Positions 50,607-58,906 of a stretch of DNA of 64,000 nucleotides are shown piece after piece. The position numbers were made by a program, and so were the translations under genes. Under the pieces are notes generated by a model that worked only from the letters and a program-made list of their open reading frames with translations, was not told the origin of the DNA and did not search any database. Every line of letters starts with the position of its first letter. The first letter of the stretch is position 1. Origin of the DNA: Archangium lansingense (GTDB taxonomy: Bacteria > Myxococcota > Myxococcia > Myxococcales > Myxococcaceae); the NCBI RefSeq assembly GCF_026626635.1, contig NZ_JAPNKA010000001.1:4712001-4776000 (forward strand), read 5' to 3'.

Positions 50607-51196
50607 GCCTTGTCCGCCACGAGCCAGCCCAGGCCGCCACCCATGCGGCGCTGGTCCCTCAGGCGGAAGTGCTGGGTCCGCAGCTCGTTGAGCAGCGCCT
50701 CATGGTCGAAGCGGTCCTCCTGCGAGTGGTGCAGCAGCCGCCGCCAGACGGGGTGGGTGATGAAGGGGGCGTAGGACTCCTCGGCGAAGAGGCGCCCGCC
50801 GGGCTTCAGCACGCGCCGCACCTCGGTCAGCCCCGCCCTCCAGCCCGGCAGGTGGTGCAGCACGCCAAAGACGAACACGGCCTCGTAGGCACCGTCCGGC
50901 TCGGGAATCTCCGTGACGCGGCCCTCCCAGACGCGCACCCGCTCTCCGTGCCGCGCCAGCCGCTGCTGCGCCCGGGCCACCATGTCCGGGTCCAGGTCGA
51001 ACGCATCCACGCTCGCCGCGCCGAACTGCCCGAGGATGATGTCCACGCCCACGCCATGGCCGCAGCCGATCTCCAGCACCCGGCTGCCCTCCACCGTGCC
51101 GCCGAGTCGCCGCAACAGCGGGCCCGCGTACCAGCGCTGCACTGCCTCGCGCACGGGGTTGACCCGCATCCACGTTTCCAGCCGGCTCATCCGCAC
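50603..51196 (-). CDS. Class I SAM-dependent methyltransferase
   Basis: A 197-aa cytosolic methyltransferase of the UbiE/Methyltransf_11 type: motif I LEIGCGHGVGVDI, motif II DAFDLDPDM, the GVLHHLPGW block and motif III RVLKPGGRLFAEE. The substrate is unknown. It starts at GTG 51196 with GAGGCGCC upstream; an ATG at 51190 is the alternative. The stop overlaps the end of the RND pump gene by four bases on the opposite strand. It lies 20 bases after the sdaA stop in the same direction, possibly one mRNA. Confidence 0.87.
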   Translation of the reverse strand: MRMSRLETWMRVNPVREAVQRWYAGPLLRRLGGTVEGSRVLEIGCGHGVGVDIILGQFGAASVDAFDLDPDMVARAQQRLARHGERVRVWEGRVTEIPEPDGAYEAVFVFGVLHHLPGWRAGLTEVRRVLKPGGRLFAEESYAPFITHPVWRRLLHHSQEDRFDHEALLNELRTQHFRLRDQRRMGGGLGWLVADKA

Positions 51197-51215
51197 AAGG
51201 CGCCTCAGAGTCGCT

Positions 51216-52595
51216 TCAGCACTCGATGATGTTCACCGCGAGGCCGCCGCGCGCGGTCTCCTTGTACTTGGTCATCATGTCCGCGCCCGTCTGGCGCATC
51301 GTCGCGATGACCTTGTCGAGTGACACCTTGTGCTTGCCGTCGCCCTGCAGCGCGAGCCGCGCGGCGTTGATGGCCTTGATGGAGCCCATGGCGTTGCGCT
51401 CGATGCACGGCACCTGCACGAGCCCGCCGATCGGATCACACGTGAGGCCCAGGTTGTGCTCCATGCCGATCTCCGCCGCGTTCTCCACCTGCTCCGGCGT
51501 GCCGCCCATCACCTCGGTGAGGGCCGCGGCCGCCATGGAGCAGGCCACGCCCACCTCACCCTGGCAGCCCACTTCCGCGCCGGAGATGGAGGCGTTGAGC
51601 TTGTAGAGCATGCCAATGGCCCCGGCGGTGAGCAGGAAGCGGATGGCGCCCTCGTCATCCGCGCCCGGCACGAAGCGCCGGTAGTAGTGCAGCACCGCGG
51701 GGATGATGCCGGCCGCGCCGTTGGTGGGCGCCGTCACCACGCGCCCCTGGGCCGCGTTCTCCTCGTTCACCGCGAGCGCGTAGAGGTTCACCCAGTCCAT
51801 CGCCAGCAGCGGGTCCGCGTTGCCGCGCATGTCTCCCTTGAGCTTGCGGTAGATGGCCGCCGCGCGCCGCTTCACCTTCAGCCCGCCCGGGAGGATGCCC
51901 TCGCGCTCGCAGCCGCGCTTCACGCACGCCTGCATCACATCCCAGATGCGCAGCAGCCCCGTGCGCACCTGCGTCTCCGTCCGCAGCGCCTTCTCGTTCT
52001 CCAGCATCAGCGTGCTGATGCTCAGCCCGTGCTGATGGCAGAGCGCGAGCAGCTCCGCGCCCGTCTTGAAGGGGTAGGGGATGCGCGTGTCCTTCGCGCT
52101 CACGCCGTGCGCCGGGCTGCCGTCGTCGTTGACGACGAAGCCGCCGCCCACCGAGTAGTAGGTGCGGCTGAAGGGCTCGCTCTGCCCGGCGAGCACCGCC
52201 GTGAAGCGCATGCCGTTGGGATGGCGCGGCAGCGACTGCCGCTTGTGGAAGACGATGTCCTCGGAGGGACGGAACTTCACGCTGTGCTGGCCGAGCAGCT
52301 TCAGCTTCCCCGTCTCGGTGATGCCCGAGATGCGCCCTGGCACGGCATCACAGTCGACCTCCTCGGGGCGCTCGCCCTCCAGCCCAAGCAGGACCGCGAT
52401 GTCGCTGCCGTGGCCCTTGCCGGTGTGGCCGAGTGAGCCGAACAGCTCGGCCTTGACGGACTCGACGGTGTCGAACCCTCCCGCTGCCTTCGCGAGACTC
52501 TCCACGAACTGCCGCGCCGCACGCATCGGCCCCACCGTATGCGAGCTCGAGGGCCCGATGCCGATGGTGAACATATCGAAGACACTGAGTGACAC
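51216..52595 (-). CDS. sdaA: L-serine ammonia-lyase (L-serine deaminase, iron-sulfur type)
   Basis: A 459-aa single-chain L-serine dehydratase converting L-serine to pyruvate and ammonia with a [4Fe-4S] cluster. The beta domain comes first (VSLSVFDMFTIGIGPSSSHT, GHTGKGHGSD), then the alpha domain with cluster-type Cys in EVGCQGEVGVACSMAAAAL and LTCDPIGGLVQVPCIERNA. It is cytosolic. The GTG at 52595 has GGGAGG six bases upstream and matches the family N-terminus; the frame's earlier part to 52619 does not. Confidence 0.94.
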   Translation of the reverse strand: MSLSVFDMFTIGIGPSSSHTVGPMRAARQFVESLAKAAGGFDTVESVKAELFGSLGHTGKGHGSDIAVLLGLEGERPEEVDCDAVPGRISGITETGKLKLLGQHSVKFRPSEDIVFHKRQSLPRHPNGMRFTAVLAGQSEPFSRTYYSVGGGFVVNDDGSPAHGVSAKDTRIPYPFKTGAELLALCHQHGLSISTLMLENEKALRTETQVRTGLLRIWDVMQACVKRGCEREGILPGGLKVKRRAAAIYRKLKGDMRGNADPLLAMDWVNLYALAVNEENAAQGRVVTAPTNGAAGIIPAVLHYYRRFVPGADDEGAIRFLLTAGAIGMLYKLNASISGAEVGCQGEVGVACSMAAAALTEVMGGTPEQVENAAEIGMEHNLGLTCDPIGGLVQVPCIERNAMGSIKAINAARLALQGDGKHKVSLDKVIATMRQTGADMMTKYKETARGGLAVNIIEC

Positions 52596-52773
52596 GAACC
52601 GCCTCCCGCCCAAGGGCACGCGAACCTATACCCCAAGCGGGTGCCACTTGCCGCGCAGGCCTCTTGTGCGAGGAGCATTCACTCGGCCGTGACGGCGTGC
52701 GTCTGACGGAGTGCATCACCGAGGACATTTGTTCCTCGATGACGCAGGGCGTGATGACTGGAGATCCAACGAC

Positions 52774-53073
52774 TCAGTGGCCCGAGGCCGCCGAGGCGGC
52801 GAACTCCTCGGGCATGATGGGCACGCGGAAGGGCAGCTTCCAGCGCTCGCCTGGCGGGCTGGCCTTCACCCGGACGAGCCCTCGCAGGCTCAGGCCGAGC
52901 AGGGACACCATGCCCAGCGCGATGGCCCCCGAGGCGGCGTCGCGCAGCGTCCTCGGCCAGAGCGCTCGCAGGCCAAAGAGGCCAACGGGGAGGACATAGA
53001 CGGGGACGGCGACCAGGCCCGCGAGCACGAGCCAGCGCCGCTTGTCGGAATCAGACAGAGCGGAGAGATCCAT
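52774..53073 (-). CDS. Small two-TM hypothetical membrane protein
   Basis: A 99-aa protein starting MDLSALSDSDKRRW, with two hydrophobic segments (VLAGLVAVPVYVLPVGLFGL and AIALGMVSLLGLSLRGLV) and a short tail. I recognise no family. The ATG at 53073 has a modest TAGGG site; the frame continues upstream only as low-complexity sequence. It follows the 53168-53842 gene in the same direction, 94 bases apart. Confidence 0.6.
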   Translation of the reverse strand: MDLSALSDSDKRRWLVLAGLVAVPVYVLPVGLFGLRALWPRTLRDAASGAIALGMVSLLGLSLRGLVRVKASPPGERWKLPFRVPIMPEEFAASAASGH

Positions 53074-53167
53074 GGTTGCCCTACAGGGTGAGGGCGCGTG
53101 TGGCTGGCGGGAAGGGGTCCTCGGGGGCTGGTTGCACGCAGAGCGACAGAACGGGCGGGCCCGCTGC

Positions 53168-53842
53168 TCAGTTGCCGCCCCCGCTCCCGCGCCACTGCTC
53201 GCGGCGCTGATCCTGCGTGTTCTTGCGCGCGAGGGCGTCTTCGAGCTGCCGGGGCATCTCCTCAAGGCGGGTGCGGTGCATCCGGATGCTCAGCGCGTAC
53301 AGGCCCTGCTCCTGCTCCGGAAGCTGAGTGCCGTACTGCTCGAGCACCATCGTCGCGAACGCGATGGAGTCCTCCGACACCTTGCGCCGGTGCTCGTAGT
53401 ACTGGTGAATCTCCTGCTCGGTGGCCGTGTTCGACTGCACCTTGCCGTAGAGCTCGTTCCAGCGCCGCCCTTCCTCCTCGCGCTTGCGCAGGACCTCTGG
53501 ATCCTTCGTCGGCACGCCCATCTCCCAGTAGAGGTTGTTGGGCAGGAGCTCGCGCAGCTTCTCCAAATCCACCGGATGCTTGGTGGGTGCCTCGCTGGGT
53601 GCGGCCTCGGCGATGGGCTCGGGCAGCGGTTCGGCGGCGAGGGCCGGCGGAGCGGAGGCCGTTCGAGGCTCGGGCGCTGGAGCGGGTGTGCTCCGTTGGG
53701 GCGTCGCGGCCTGCGGTTTTTGTCCTGATGCGTCATCCGTGGACGGACTGCCGCGGAGGAGGACGACGACAACAAGCACCGCGGCCACCAGTACGACCGC
53801 GGCCAGCCACGGCAGAATCTTCGCTCGAGGATTCACACCCAT
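53168..53842 (-). CDS. Single-TM hypothetical protein with Pro/Ala linker
   Basis: A 224-aa protein: an N-terminal membrane anchor (LAAVVLVAAVLVVVVLL), a Pro/Ala-rich linker (about residues 38-85) and a charged helical C-terminal domain (LEKLRELLPNNLYWEMGVPT, then long helices with EEEGRRWNELYGKV and EQEIHQYYEHRRKVSEDSI). The helical part would lie in the periplasm. Similar anchored helical proteins are common in myxobacterial genomes; I recognise no function. It is divergent from the pectinacetylesterase-like gene. Confidence 0.65.
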   Translation of the reverse strand: MGVNPRAKILPWLAAVVLVAAVLVVVVLLRGSPSTDDASGQKPQAATPQRSTPAPAPEPRTASAPPALAAEPLPEPIAEAAPSEAPTKHPVDLEKLRELLPNNLYWEMGVPTKDPEVLRKREEEGRRWNELYGKVQSNTATEQEIHQYYEHRRKVSEDSIAFATMVLEQYGTQLPEQEQGLYALSIRMHRTRLEEMPRQLEDALARKNTQDQRREQWRGSGGGN

Positions 53843-53983
53843 ATCTGTCGAGATACCCCGGCCTGCGTGTTTGTCACAATCTTGTAAAGTAGGAGTTTAC
53901 GGCTTCGTCCGGAGATACAACGATTTCACGGATTGTGCTAGTACTGTGCGTCCCATCACAAACCAATCATGGGAGGAGTTGAG

Positions 53984-55297
53984 ATGAGAAACCATCTCTT
54001 GTTGGGTCTTCTCGCCGTCGCCGCCGTTCCGCCAGCCACCGCTCAGGCTGAGGTCCTTGTCTCCGGAATTGTCGATGTCCTCGTGGACGGAGGGAACACC
54101 TACAGCTGGCAGAAGGTGGAGCTGCCGGGGACGAAGTGTGGCAACGGCTCTCAGTACAAGTTCTTCGTCCACCGCAGCGACACGGGCTCGAAGAACGTGC
54201 TGTTCATGCTCGAAGGTGGCGGTGCGTGCTGGGACTACGACACCTGTAGCGGACGTGCGGGCGTGCTGGGTGCGGCCAACCCGAACGGCCTCACGGACGA
54301 CTACATGCAGCAGTTCACGGCGAAGTACGTCTCGCCGATCGTGAACGGGGCGGATCCGGGCCTGCCGTTCCGCAGCCGCAAGGACCTGGTCACCAAGGAC
54401 TGGAACATCGTCTACCTGCCGTACTGCACGGGTGACGTGCACGTGGGCAACAACGTCGTCACCTACACGGATGCGACGGGGCAGCAGCCGCCGCTCTCCT
54501 GGCACCACTCGGGATATACCAACACGCTCGCCGCGGCCAACTACGCGAAGACGCAGTTCCCGAGCGTCAACAAGCTACTCGTCACCGGCTTCAGCGCGGG
54601 CGGCACCGCCACCGCGGCCGGCTACTACTTCATCCGCCGCGCCATCAACCCGGCGCGTGGCTATTACCTGAATGACTCCGGCCCCATCTACCTGGCGGCC
54701 AACGTCAATGACCGCTCGCGCGCCCTGCACACCAAGATCCGCCAGTCGTGGAACCTCGACTCGGTGCTCGGCCTGCTCCCGGCCTCCTTCGACCGGAACA
54801 ACATGGGCACCATCAACCGCATGGTGGCCACGGAGTTCCCCAATGATCAGCTCGCCTACACGGCCTATACGCGGGACTACAACTACTCGCGCTTCTCCTA
54901 CGAGCGCTTCCACACGCCCAACGATCAGGAGTCGATCCTCAGCTACTGGAAGCAGGACCAGGACCGGCTCGTCAACGAGCTGAAGCTCTACAACAACTTC
55001 AGCTACTTCATCCCGCACAGCCGGCCGCTCAACGTCAGCCACTGCAGCACCATCATCACCTTCGTCGGCTCGCACGCGTGCGAGCGGATGGAGAAGAAGA
55101 AGTGGTACGAGTACGTCTCCGAGCCGTGGCAGAGCTGGAAGTGCAACAGCGAGTTCGTGCCGATGGACGTCTTCCTCAGCCGCTTCATCAACGACAACCA
55201 GCGCATCCGCATCTACGAGCCGCCCAACGGCTTCAACGATGAGGATCCGGGCATGGACATCCTCGCGCCGCTCATCAACGGCGCGCTGGGCGGCTAG
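53984..55297 (+). CDS. Secreted pectinacetylesterase/Notum-family hydrolase
   Basis: A 437-aa exported alpha/beta hydrolase. The signal peptide (LLLGLLAVAAVPPATAQA) is followed by KVELPGTKCGNGSQYKFFVH and FMLEGGGACWD (oxyanion region), then the nucleophile elbow TGFSAGGTA, the Asp in YLNDSGP, and the His in NVSHCSTIITF, all in the order of the pectinacetylesterase/NOTUM family. Members remove acetyl or acyl groups from polysaccharides or proteins. Several Cys are placed for disulfides. The start at 53984 has GGAGGAG five bases upstream. Given the predatory, polysaccharide-degrading lifestyle, an extracellular esterase role is likely. Confidence 0.85.
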   Translation: MRNHLLLGLLAVAAVPPATAQAEVLVSGIVDVLVDGGNTYSWQKVELPGTKCGNGSQYKFFVHRSDTGSKNVLFMLEGGGACWDYDTCSGRAGVLGAANPNGLTDDYMQQFTAKYVSPIVNGADPGLPFRSRKDLVTKDWNIVYLPYCTGDVHVGNNVVTYTDATGQQPPLSWHHSGYTNTLAAANYAKTQFPSVNKLLVTGFSAGGTATAAGYYFIRRAINPARGYYLNDSGPIYLAANVNDRSRALHTKIRQSWNLDSVLGLLPASFDRNNMGTINRMVATEFPNDQLAYTAYTRDYNYSRFSYERFHTPNDQESILSYWKQDQDRLVNELKLYNNFSYFIPHSRPLNVSHCSTIITFVGSHACERMEKKKWYEYVSEPWQSWKCNSEFVPMDVFLSRFINDNQRIRIYEPPNGFNDEDPGMDILAPLINGALGG

Positions 55298-55337
55298 CTC
55301 CGGCTGACGGTCGCTCGCCTCCTCGAAGTCGGTCCCA

Positions 55338-55368
55338 GCGGGCGTCCCGGGTTGCTCGGGGCGCCCGC
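55338..55368 (+). terminator. Hairpin after the esterase gene
   Basis: GCGGGCG (55338-55344) pairs with CGCCCGC (55362-55368), continuing inward with CCCG/CGGG pairing. It lies 40 bases past the stop. No T-run. Confidence 0.5.
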
Positions 55369-55398
55369 CATCCCTACGGGTACGGCACGAGGTGGGCC

Positions 55399-56055
55399 AT
55401 GAAGGTCATCGTCTTCGGTGCGACAGGTGGAACGGGTCAGGCCACGGTGCGGGAGCTGCTGGACGGTGCGCACGAGGTGACAGCGTTCTCACGGCATGCA
55501 GATCAGCTCGGCATCCGCTCGGAGCGGCTGCACCGGGTTGCGGGGGATGCGCTGAACCCCGAGGAGGTCGAGCGCGCGATGTCCGGACAGGACGCAGTGG
55601 TGGTGGCGCTCGGGGTGAATGACAACCCGCTGAAGGTGCGGTTGCTCCACCGCTCGCGCACTCCCACCAACATCTGCTCCGAGGGCACCCGCAACATCAT
55701 CCAGGCCATGCACCGATTGGGAGTGCGCAGGCTCGTGGTGGTGTCTGCCTACGGGGTGGGGGAGACGCGTGCCGTCCTGCCCTGGCCCTTCAAGCTGGCC
55801 TATCGGCTGCTGCTCAAGGAGCAGATCGCCGACAAGGAGCGTCAGGAGCAGCTGGTGCGCAACAGCGGCCTCGATTGGATCATCGTCCAGCCCGTGGGGC
55901 TCACCTATGGGCGGCCCCATGGTGGAGACGTCCTGGCCTCGACCACGGGGGAGATCCACCACAACACCATCCCCCGAAGCGACGTGGGGCGCTTCCTGGC
56001 CTCGGCGGTGGGGGGGAACCAGTTCCTCTTCCGGACGGTGGCCCTGTCGGGCTGA
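55399..56055 (+). CDS. NAD(P)-binding atypical SDR protein
   Basis: A 218-aa protein of the NAD(P)H-binding (NmrA/BVR-B-like) SDR group. The N-terminal motif VFGATGGTGQATV is the Rossmann glycine signature (GATGxxG) of atypical SDRs. It has LVVVSAYGVGETRAVLPWP and WIIVQPVGLTYG, where extended-type enzymes have their active-site Tyr/Lys region, but no clear YxxxK is seen. It may act as a redox-sensing or quinone/flavin-type reductase. It is a monocistronic gene with its stop next to the convergent DUF2845 gene (2 bases between). Confidence 0.82.
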   Translation: MKVIVFGATGGTGQATVRELLDGAHEVTAFSRHADQLGIRSERLHRVAGDALNPEEVERAMSGQDAVVVALGVNDNPLKVRLLHRSRTPTNICSEGTRNIIQAMHRLGVRRLVVVSAYGVGETRAVLPWPFKLAYRLLLKEQIADKERQEQLVRNSGLDWIIVQPVGLTYGRPHGGDVLASTTGEIHHNTIPRSDVGRFLASAVGGNQFLFRTVALSG

Positions 56056-56057
56056 GA

Positions 56058-56399
56058 CTACCGCCCGTAGCCGGCGCTCCTCACGTCCACGAGCCGGCCA
56101 TTCTCGAACACCACCACCTGCATGAAGTGGCGGGGACCGAAGTTGTACGTCCACTCCTCGATCGTCTTGGAGACGATCCGCTCCTGAGTGGTGTCGGTCT
56201 CCTGGCCCTTCTGTTTCGTCTTCTCCGACACGGTCTCGGTGCGAGTGTCCTTGCTCATGGGCTCGCCGCACTTCGTGAGGACATCGGACTTGGAGGCGCC
56301 GTCCGAGGCGAGTGCGCTGCCGCAGCGCAGCGTGGCCGCTTCACCGGGAGACGGGAGCAGGCAGCACGAGAGGGTCAGGGTCATCAGCAGGGCGCGCAT
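56058..56399 (-). CDS. DUF2845-type secreted protein
   Basis: A 113-aa exported protein with a signal peptide (LLMTLTLSCCLLPSPGEA) and the DUF2845 pattern: LRCGSALASDGASKSDVLTKCGEP at the N-terminus of the mature part (two Cys) and EEWTYNFGPRHFMQVVVFENGRLVDV at the end. Function is unknown; it resembles a small periplasmic SmpA/OmlA-like lipoprotein fold. The start at 56399 has AAGGAGG eight bases upstream, which rejects the ATG at 56465. Confidence 0.78.
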   Translation of the reverse strand: MRALLMTLTLSCCLLPSPGEAATLRCGSALASDGASKSDVLTKCGEPMSKDTRTETVSEKTKQKGQETDTTQERIVSKTIEEWTYNFGPRHFMQVVVFENGRLVDVRSAGYGR

Positions 56400-56475
56400 G
56401 CGGGAGGCCTCCTTCGGGAGCTGGTCCGGGGATGAGCAGGACGTTCCATCCCCGGAGATATTCATCAGAGGGGCC

Positions 56476-56955
56476 CTACTTCACGGGCTTTGCCTTGGGG
56501 AAGGCCATGTAGCCCTTCTCCGTGTACCAGGCCATGACCTCCACCTTGAGGCGCCCGGTCTTCACGGCGGGATCCTCCTCGGCGAGCTTCCGGGCCTCCT
56601 CCAGCGTCCCGGTCTTGTAGAGGCACATGCCCCGGAACGTTGGATCCTGCTGCTCTCCGAAGGGCCCGGCGATGACCAGCTTGCCGGTCTCCGCCATGCG
56701 AGTGAGGTGCGCGATGTGCTCCGACTGGATGCGCTCCGCCTCGGGCGTCACCTCGGGCGTCCACGAGGGGCCGCGGCGCAGGATGACGAGGTAGTGCTTC
56801 TCGAAATCCATCTGGGGCGCGGCCTTCGCCTTGGGGGGCTTGTCCTTTGGGGCGGCACCGGTGGGGGCACCCTGGGCGCCGGCGGCACCGGCGAAGAGGG
56901 CACAGCAGAGCAGGGCGGCCAAGGCCGCGGGGCGTGGAAGCGTGGGGGTGGTCAT
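56476..56955 (-). CDS. Exported YciI-domain protein
   Basis: A 159-aa protein: signal peptide (LAALLCCALFAGAAGAQG), a Lys/Pro/Ala linker (about residues 30-48) and a YCII domain (about 50-150) with HIAHLTRMAETGKLVIAGPF, the typical His plus Gly-Pro motif, and MAWYTEKGY at the end. Cytosolic YciI proteins are small enzymes or accessory domains related to ferredoxin-like dehydrochlorinases; an exported form is less common. The start is the ATG at 56955, with only a weak ribosome site. Confidence 0.75.
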   Translation of the reverse strand: MTTPTLPRPAALAALLCCALFAGAAGAQGAPTGAAPKDKPPKAKAAPQMDFEKHYLVILRRGPSWTPEVTPEAERIQSEHIAHLTRMAETGKLVIAGPFGEQQDPTFRGMCLYKTGTLEEARKLAEEDPAVKTGRLKVEVMAWYTEKGYMAFPKAKPVK

Positions 56956-57011
56956 GGTGGCCGGGACCCTAACAAGGCCCACTGACAGCCCTTGGCGCAG
57001 GCCCCACCGGC

Positions 57012-57386
57012 TCAGCGGCCGAGGATGTCTTTGCGCAGACTGTCCGTGAGGGCCCGGGCCCAGTCCCTGAGCGGCTTGGCCACATTGAGCTCTGTCAGGG
57101 TGTCGTCCAGGTGGGTGAGCACGGCGTCGAAGTGGGCATCGCTCATTCCCCGCGCCACCAGTCGCGTATGGGCGCGGCGCATGTCCCGGCCGCTGTACGC
57201 GTTGGGGCCACCAAAGGCGGTGACCAGGAAGGCCCTCTGCATGGACTCCAGGCGGGACATGTTCATGTTCTCGAAGAAAGGCCTCAGGAGGGAGTCCGCC
57301 AGCACCTTCTGGTAGAAGATGGTGACCGTCTTCGAGACCATCTCTTCGCCGCCGAGCTGCTCGTAGAGACTCTGGTTCTGGTGCAT
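57012..57386 (-). CDS. Group 1 truncated hemoglobin
   Basis: A 124-aa truncated hemoglobin: LYEQLGGEEMVSKTV at the N-terminus, the heme-proximal region with His in MRRAHTRLVARGMSDAHFDAV, and YQKVLADSLLRPFFENMNM at helices B to E. These small hemoglobins bind O2 or NO and detoxify nitric oxide or oxygen radicals. The start at 57386 has GGAGG with correct spacing; the frame upstream to 57485 runs through a transposable repeat and is not coding. That 118-bp MITE lies 52 bases from the start. Confidence 0.85.
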   Translation of the reverse strand: MHQNQSLYEQLGGEEMVSKTVTIFYQKVLADSLLRPFFENMNMSRLESMQRAFLVTAFGGPNAYSGRDMRRAHTRLVARGMSDAHFDAVLTHLDDTLTELNVAKPLRDWARALTDSLRKDILGR

Positions 57387-57438
57387 GCGCTCACTCCTCC
57401 GAGGGGCTGCTGGGCCGTGGATGCCGCAGCGTGGCATT

Positions 57439-57556
57439 CTAGGAGCTTGTCGGAGAATCGCCGAAAAACGACTCCTACATACCAACCATAGCGGTGTGTT
57501 TGAGTCGCACTACCCCTCATGTAGTGGGTAGCCGAGGTATTCCGACAGGCTCCTAG
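57439..57556 (+). mobile_element. 118-bp MITE, copy 1
   Basis: A miniature inverted-repeat element with 16-bp ends (CTAGGAGCTTGTCGGA and, reversed, CTAGGAGCCTGTCGGA), bounded by CTAG. Copy 2 (63250-63367) is its exact reverse complement over all 118 bases. The ends match those of the IS1182-type element at 61540-63253 except for one base, so that transposase could move it. It lies between the hemoglobin gene and the 57574 gene. It contains no plausible gene. Confidence 0.9.
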
Positions 57557-57573
57557 TACGGAGAGGATGCGTC

Positions 57574-58209
57574 ATGGCCGAGCGAACCGCGGGTCTGAGA
57601 TTGATGGTGTATGACCGCACCTGCGGCGGGCGCTGGGGCCTTCCGGGCCTCACCGCCTCGTGGCGGGTGGGCGGCGTGCTGTACCGAGCGCTCGGCCGGC
57701 TTGATGACTGGAAGGGCGTGGCGAGCTGGCCCGAGGCGCTCGATTGGTTGCTTGCCCGCTCGAGAGAGCAGCCCGTCGCGGAGATCCAGTTCTGGGGCCA
57801 CGGCAACTGGGGGTGTGTGCTCATCGACCGGGTGCCGATGGATGTACGGGCGCTTGCGCCGGGCCATCCCTGGCACGCACGTCTGGTGGAGCTGCGCGAG
57901 CGCCTCGTGTCCGGGGGTAGTGCGCTCTGGTGGTTCCGTACCTGCGAGACGTTCGGGACGGCTCGGGGTCATGCCTTCGCGAAGGCCTGGACGCGCTTCT
58001 TCGGTTGCCGCGCCGCGGGGCACACCTACGTCATCGGTCCCTGGCAGAGCGGGCTGCACTCGCTGGGTCCTGGCGAGGAGCCGCAGTGGCCGGTGGAGGA
58101 GGGCGTGCCGCCGAAGGAACGCTCGGGGATGCGGCACGCGCTGTGGTCGGGGCCTCGCGTACCCAACACCATCACGTGTCTACATGGCCGGGTGCCGCCG
58201 GGCTTCTGA
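57574..58209 (+). CDS. Hypothetical protein with possible caspase-like His/Cys motif
   Basis: A 211-aa cytosolic protein. Central motifs are AEIQFWGHGNWG (His76, Gly77) and ALWWFRTCETFGTARGHAF (Cys124), followed by RAAGHTYVIGPWQSGLHSL. A hydrophobic strand ending in HG, then one ending in a Cys about 50 residues later, is the arrangement of the caspase/legumain (clan CD) fold and of DUF4347-like domains, so a cysteine-peptidase-like fold is possible but unproven. GGAGAGG lies seven bases before ATG 57574. The MITE ends 17 bases upstream of the start, leaving only the ribosome site between them. Confidence 0.7.
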   Translation: MAERTAGLRLMVYDRTCGGRWGLPGLTASWRVGGVLYRALGRLDDWKGVASWPEALDWLLARSREQPVAEIQFWGHGNWGCVLIDRVPMDVRALAPGHPWHARLVELRERLVSGGSALWWFRTCETFGTARGHAFAKAWTRFFGCRAAGHTYVIGPWQSGLHSLGPGEEPQWPVEEGVPPKERSGMRHALWSGPRVPNTITCLHGRVPPGF

Positions 58210-58264
58210 GGCTGCGGCGGCGGGCCCTTGTCCGCGGCCTCGCCCTCTGCAACGGTGCGTGGCC

Positions 58265-58756
58265 ATGACGACACGACCCTTTCGCATCCTGGGCCTGCAG
58301 CAGGTGGCCATCGGCGGACCGGACAAGGCGCCCCTGCGCAAGCTCTGGGTGGACGTGCTGGGCCTCGAGCCTCATGGCACCTACCGCAGCGAGCGCGAGA
58401 ACGTCGACGAGGACATCGTCGTGGCCGGAGCCGGGCCGTTCCGCGTGGAGGTGGACCTGATGCAGCCGGTGGACCCGAACGGGAAGCCGCGCGTGCATGA
58501 CCCCGCGCTCAACCACCTGGGCCTCTGGGTGGATGACCTGCGCGCGGCGGTGACCTGGCTCGAGGGCCAGGGCGTGCGCTTCGCTCCGGGTGGCATCCGC
58601 AAGGGCGCGGCCGGCTTCGATGTGACGTTCATCCACCCCAAGGGCAACGAGCAGTTCCCGCTCGGGGGCGAAGGCGTGCTCATCGAGCTGGTGCAGGCTC
58701 CGCCCGAGGTCATCTCCGCCTTCGACTCCTTCGCGAAGGCCGCTCACAAGCCGTAA
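58265..58756 (+). CDS. VOC-family (glyoxalase/bleomycin resistance-type) protein
   Basis: A 163-aa protein of two beta-alpha-beta-beta-beta units, as in the vicinal-oxygen-chelate superfamily. Likely metal ligands are His or Gln in LQQVAIGGPD, Glu in EVDLMQP, His in LNHLGLWVDDLRAAVTWL and Glu in LIELVQAPP, matching a glyoxalase I/methylmalonyl-CoA-epimerase layout. The activity cannot be fixed further. It starts at ATG 58265, 55 bases after the previous stop. Confidence 0.83.
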   Translation: MTTRPFRILGLQQVAIGGPDKAPLRKLWVDVLGLEPHGTYRSERENVDEDIVVAGAGPFRVEVDLMQPVDPNGKPRVHDPALNHLGLWVDDLRAAVTWLEGQGVRFAPGGIRKGAAGFDVTFIHPKGNEQFPLGGEGVLIELVQAPPEVISAFDSFAKAAHKP

Positions 58757-58906
58757 GCCGTCCGAGGCGGGGTGCACAGCAGGGTCTGGTGCGAGCGCTC
58801 CCAGGCCCGGCTGCCCCTGGCCGTGATACCTGCTCTCACTTCGCATGAGGGTGCGCAGGTTGTAGGCAGGGCCGATCAGGGCCTGAAGTGGATCAGGAGC
58901 GCTCTT

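Noticed and set aside
57403..57520. Short peptides with MRGSATQTHRYGWYVG in both MITE copies
   Set aside because: Appears only because both MITE copies are identical; no ribosome site and very short.
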